A program made the position numbers and the translations under genes. A stretch of DNA of 64,000 nt from Solimonas sp036405815 (lineage in GTDB: Bacteria; Pseudomonadota; Gammaproteobacteria; Nevskiales; Nevskiaceae). This document shows positions 60,822 to 64,000 of the stretch, piece after piece. The DNA is taken from the NCBI GenBank assembly GCA_036405815.1, contig DASWWX010000058.1:14143-78142 (forward strand), given 5' to 3'. The stretch's first letter is position 1, and each line of letters starts with the position of its first letter. Under the pieces are notes generated by a model that was not told where the DNA came from, ran no database searches, and saw only the letters and a list, made by a program, of their open reading frames with translations.

Positions 60822-61586
60822 TCAGCCCCAGTCGATGAGGCCCTGCGACAGCGCGACCGCAACCGCTTGCGAACGGTTGCCGGCATGGAGCTTGAACATC
60901 GCGTTGGCCAGGTGATACTTCACCGCGCGTTCGCTGATGCCCATCTGTACCGAGATATCCCAGTTGGTCTTGCCGAACTTGGCCCAGTTCAGCACCTCGA
61001 TCTCGCGCGGCGTCAGCAGCGGCTGCGACTTCAGCAGGCTGGTGTGAACCTTGGCCAGCGCCGAGTGCAGGTGCGGCACCATGTACTGGATGATCGTGAT
61101 GTGGCGCCGGTCGCTGGTCAGCCCCGCCCCCGCGCACGAGAAGAAACTCGCTGACCGCGACCGCACGAAGCGGGCACCGAAAGAGAACCCATCCCGCAGA
61201 CCGAACTCGGCCGCGCGCCCATAGAAGCGGCGATCCGCCGCCTCGCGATTCGACTGGCGAATCTGCCCCCAGATCAGCGGCCGGTCGCTGACGAACAGAT
61301 GCTTGGCCACCGGGTCCTCGGTGATCAGGCGCTGCTGGCGGTAGGCCTGCAGCCAGCCGGTCGGGAAGTTGATGTTGATCTGGTGCCGCGTGCGCTCGAT
61401 CGCGCCGTGCTCATCCAGGTCCGCAACGCTGGCGTGCGAATTCTCGATCGGCACCAAGCCACCGGCCAGCCCCATCAAGCGCTGGAACTGCTCCTGCGTG
61501 CGTGTCTGCAGGGCTGCGTCGATCAGATCGAGCGTCGCCACCAGGTCGTACTTCGATAAGTAACGCGCCAGATCCGCTGCCGTCAT
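60822..61586 (-). CDS. LuxR-family autoinducer-binding transcriptional regulator
   Basis: A 254-residue LuxR protein. The N-terminal ligand-binding domain keeps the AHL-pocket residues: Trp78, Tyr82, Asp91-Pro92, Trp106 and Gly133 (TraR-like W57, Y61, D70, P71, W85, G113). The C-terminal helix-turn-helix has Glu195, Leu199 and Gly205 and the LTPREIEVLNWAKFGKT motif. Ligand binding should fold it and let it bind a lux box. It lies just upstream of the operon and a lux-box-like palindrome, so the operon is its likely target. The ATG at 61586 starts the domain. Confidence 0.92.
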   Translation of the reverse strand: MTAADLARYLSKYDLVATLDLIDAALQTRTQEQFQRLMGLAGGLVPIENSHASVADLDEHGAIERTRHQININFPTGWLQAYRQQRLITEDPVAKHLFVSDRPLIWGQIRQSNREAADRRFYGRAAEFGLRDGFSFGARFVRSRSASFFSCAGAGLTSDRRHITIIQYMVPHLHSALAKVHTSLLKSQPLLTPREIEVLNWAKFGKTNWDISVQMGISERAVKYHLANAMFKLHAGNRSQAVAVALSQGLIDWG

Positions 61587-61705
61587 TGCCCCCGCCCCCC
61601 TCGGATACCGCGCTTACCACCCCGACCCGAATCTGACACAGCCACCGCCACCCCTCAAGATTGCCGCCGGCGGGCCGATACACGGGACATCCGTTCCCTG
61701 CGCCC

Positions 61706-62977
61706 ATGTCGCCCTCCAACCTCGACCGTCTGCTGCAGCAGCTTGACGCCTGGCAGCCCTTTCCACGGGCCGCGCTGGTGTACGTCGACCTGCGCCACAT
61801 GCGCAGCGTCAACCGGTTGGGCGACGCCGGTGCCGGCGATGCCGTGATCAGCGCTGCCGAAAGCGTGCTCGCGCAGTGGGTCGGTCCCGGCGGTCATGCC
61901 CTGCGGCTATGGAGCAACGAATTCGTCGCCGCCAAGGCCATCGACAACGGCGAAACCGCGGTTGAGGAGGTGACGGCGCTGCGCACGCGCCTGACCGCCA
62001 TCGCTTATCCCTCGGTGCTTGGCGACAACTGTATTGCGGTATCGATCGGCATGGTCGTGGTCGCGGCGGCGACGCCGGACTGGCGCGCAGCGCTTCGCGA
62101 CGCCGCCGACGCCTGCGACGCCGCCAAGCATCGCGGACTCAACCAGATCGTCACCCAAAGCCCGCGCCCGCACGGCAGCGACACGCTGGTCAACGCCAGC
62201 CACGTCCTGCAGTTCAGACGCTTGCGTGATCAGGGCCGGCTCGAACTGCATCCGCAGCCGATCATGGACATCACCGGGCCGACGCCACGTCTGGCCAAGG
62301 CCGAGTTCCTGATGCGCATGCAGCAGGACGAACAGTGGATGCCGCTCCCCGGCGGCACCATCGAAACGCTCGAATACTTCGGTTTGTCGTCCGAGCTCGA
62401 CAACCTCGCGGTGCAGATGCTGCTGCACTGGCTCAACCAGCACGCCGATGTTCTGGACCGCCTGGACGGCGTCACATTGAACCTGTCCGCACGCTCGATC
62501 GCCGACGGCCATTTCATGGATCACCTCTACGACGAGGTCTGCGCGCTGCACCTGCCACCCGGCAAGCTCGGATTCGAAATCACCGAAACCGCGGCGATCG
62601 ATCATCTCGACATCGCCGCCAGCCTGATCGAGGACTTCCGTGGCATCGGCTGCAATTTCAGCCTCGACGACTTCGGTTCCGGCCTGTGCTCATTCGCTTA
62701 CCTGCAGACCCTGCCGGTGACGGAGGTCAAGATCGACGGCCGCTTCTTGCGCGATGTCGCCGATAACCCGGTGTCGCAGGAGATCGTCCGCGCCATCCAC
62801 CAGGTTGCACGCGCCACCGGCAAGAAGACGGTGGCCGAGTTCGTCGATGAGCCCCGCAAGCTATCGGTGCTGAAAAGCCTGGGGGTGGATTACGCGCAGG
62901 GCTGGCTGTTCCATCCCGCCATCCCGTCGCCGCGCTTCCTGCAGCTGCTGCGCCCACCGGCCCCCCGCCCGGCCTGA
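61706..62977 (+). CDS. Degenerate GGDEF plus EAL-domain c-di-GMP protein
   Basis: A 423-residue protein. The first domain has the GGDEF fold but the motif reads RLWSNEFVAA, so it should not make c-di-GMP. The EAL domain has KAEFLMR (EFL at the EAL site), TLNLSARS, FEITETAAID, LDDFGSGLCSFAYLQ, VKIDGRFL, VAEFVDE and DYAQGWLF; most catalytic residues are kept, so phosphodiesterase activity is plausible. The ATG at 61706 gives a sensible N-terminus. It is divergent from luxR and shares its 119-base control region. Confidence 0.87.
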   Translation: MSPSNLDRLLQQLDAWQPFPRAALVYVDLRHMRSVNRLGDAGAGDAVISAAESVLAQWVGPGGHALRLWSNEFVAAKAIDNGETAVEEVTALRTRLTAIAYPSVLGDNCIAVSIGMVVVAAATPDWRAALRDAADACDAAKHRGLNQIVTQSPRPHGSDTLVNASHVLQFRRLRDQGRLELHPQPIMDITGPTPRLAKAEFLMRMQQDEQWMPLPGGTIETLEYFGLSSELDNLAVQMLLHWLNQHADVLDRLDGVTLNLSARSIADGHFMDHLYDEVCALHLPPGKLGFEITETAAIDHLDIAASLIEDFRGIGCNFSLDDFGSGLCSFAYLQTLPVTEVKIDGRFLRDVADNPVSQEIVRAIHQVARATGKKTVAEFVDEPRKLSVLKSLGVDYAQGWLFHPAIPSPRFLQLLRPPAPRPA

Positions 62978-63056
62978 CGCCGACACTCGGTCCCAAGACA
63001 CGGCCCGGGCGGTCCCGAGACCTCCTCCGGGCACCGCCAGGCGCCCCCCAAGGCAA

Positions 63057-63080
63057 CCCCGGGGCGGCCCCCGGGGCGGC
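63057..63080. repeat. 12-bp perfect tandem repeat
   Basis: Two exact copies (63057-63068, 63069-63080) of a GC-only 12-bp unit in the gap between the EAL gene and the acyl-CoA dehydrogenase gene. It can also fold into stem-loops and may act as a terminator for the EAL gene. Confidence 0.7.
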
Positions 63081-63193
63081 CTTCCCGGCCATGGTTTTTG
63101 CATCGCAACATACGGTACAGTACGGCCCGTCAAATTCGTGCGCCCGGCACTACCGGTGCGCGCCCTTATTTCCCTTCTGAATCGGAGAGTTTC

Positions 63194-64000
63194 ATGGGTC
63201 AGTACCGAGCCCCCCTGCGCGACATGCAGTTCGTGCTGCATGAGCTGCTCAATGTCGAAAGCGAACTCAAGGCGCTGCCGGCGCACGCCGAGCTGGACGT
63301 CGACACGATCAACTCCATCGCCGAAGAAGCCGGCAAGTTCACGCAGAACGTGACCTTCCCGCTGAACCAGTCGGGCGACGCGGAAGGCTGTCAGCACGAC
63401 AAGGCCACCGGCGACGTCAAGGCGCCGAAGGGCTTCAAGGAAGCCTATGCGCAGTACGTCGAAGCTGGCTGGCCGGCGCTGGCCTGCGATCCCGAGTACG
63501 GCGGCCAGGGCCTGCCGGAAGTCGTCAACAACGTGCTGTACGAAATGCTCAACAGCGCCAACCAGGCCTGGACGATGTACCCGGGCCTCACGCATGGCGC
63601 CTATGCCGCGCTGATCGCGCACGGCACGCCGGAACTGAAGAAGGCCTACCTGCCGAAGATCGTCTCCGGCCACTGGACCGGCACGATGTGCCTGACCGAG
63701 TCGCACTGCGGCACCGACCTCGGCCTGCTGCGCACCAAGGCCGAGCCCAAGGGCGACGGCTCTTACGCGCTGTCCGGCCAGAAAATCTTCATCTCCGCCG
63801 GCGAGCACGATCTGGCCGAGAACATCATCCATCTGGTGCTCGCGCGCCTGCCGGACGCACCGGCCGGCACCAAGGGCATCTCGCTGTTCATCGTGCCCAA
63901 GTTCATGCCCGCCGCCGACGGTGCCGTCGGTGCGCGCAACGCCGTGTCCTGTGGCTCCATCGAGCACAAGATGGGTATCAAGGCCTCCGCCACCTGCGTG
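63194..64000 (+). CDS. Acyl-CoA dehydrogenase (partial, 3' end outside window)
   Basis: The open frame runs 269 codons to the window edge. It starts MGQYRAPLRDMQFVLHELL, a hallmark of the large (about 600-residue) acyl-CoA dehydrogenases used for fatty-acid or isovaleryl-type oxidation. CLTESHCGTDLGLLRTKAEP and FISAGEHDL are the FAD/substrate segments of the middle domain. GGAGAG with 4-base spacing precedes the ATG at 63194. It oxidises acyl-CoA at the alpha-beta position. The catalytic Glu lies beyond the window. Confidence 0.9.
   Translation, partial: MGQYRAPLRDMQFVLHELLNVESELKALPAHAELDVDTINSIAEEAGKFTQNVTFPLNQSGDAEGCQHDKATGDVKAPKGFKEAYAQYVEAGWPALACDPEYGGQGLPEVVNNVLYEMLNSANQAWTMYPGLTHGAYAALIAHGTPELKKAYLPKIVSGHWTGTMCLTESHCGTDLGLLRTKAEPKGDGSYALSGQKIFISAGEHDLAENIIHLVLARLPDAPAGTKGISLFIVPKFMPAADGAVGARNAVSCGSIEHKMGIKASATCV

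Noticed and set aside
63098..63126. Possible promoter for the acyl-CoA dehydrogenase
   Set aside because: TTGCAT is present but no -10 hexamer at the right distance is convincing.
1..64000. CRISPR arrays, insertion sequences, integrases, rRNA
   Set aside because: No spaced direct repeats of CRISPR size, no transposase or integrase motifs and no rRNA-like stretch found.

Overview
This window is GC-rich chromosomal DNA from a gammaproteobacterium. The order of housekeeping genes supports this: hemA-prfA-prmC-moeB, lolB-ispE-tRNA-Gln-prs-rplY-pth-ychF, and purM/purN divergent from DUF2066-perM-hda. The gene set would fit a Nevskiales/Solimonadaceae-type organism, but that rank is inference from gene order and protein style, not from a search. 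Coding density is high. I see no insertion sequences, phage genes, CRISPR arrays or rRNA.

Region by region. 0-8 kb: a class V aminotransferase cut by the left edge, YcgL, a mercaptopyruvate sulfurtransferase, a coiled-coil/HTH protein, a lysophospholipid acyltransferase, two small unknown proteins, then M23 peptidase, GST, RNase AM-type PHP phosphatase and M14 peptidase. 8-16.5 kb: small lipoproteins, glutathione reductase, transglutaminase-like protein, a small beta-barrel, SDR plus DoxX, patatin phospholipase, TM2 protein, DNA polymerase IV and short stress-type genes (DUF1328, CsbD). 16.6-20.2 kb: a compact pqiA-pqiA-pqiB-pqiC lipid-transport operon. 20.3-30.5 kb: M3 oligopeptidase lipoprotein, unknown beta-barrel, an orphan NtrC-type AAA+ ATPase, Hsp15, a Clp-fold lipoprotein, BON protein, an iron-sulfur CysH and a NUDIX/metallo-beta-lactamase fusion. 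30.5-43 kb: purine genes, DUF2066-perM-hda, DUF2069-wrbA, NTF2, lytic transglycosylase, proS, a PAS-GGDEF-EAL protein and a large PHP/beta-propeller lipoprotein. 43-56 kb: the housekeeping core with tRNA-Gln and tRNA-Met, plus a TfpZ-like protein.

56-63 kb is the most interesting part. A LuxR-type regulator with intact acyl-homoserine-lactone-pocket residues is followed, on the same strand, by a 20-bp lux-box-like palindrome and then four tightly packed genes: a haem-oxygenase-like diiron oxidase, a GNAT/LuxI-like N-acyl synthase, an AlkB-type integral-membrane monooxygenase and an alpha/beta hydrolase. A UGT-type glycosyltransferase lies tail-to-tail with the last gene, and an EAL protein with a degenerate GGDEF domain is divergent from luxR. 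I infer a quorum-controlled pathway that makes and oxidatively tailors an N-acylated small molecule, perhaps the signal itself. I do not recognise it as a described system. The right edge holds the start of an acyl-CoA dehydrogenase.
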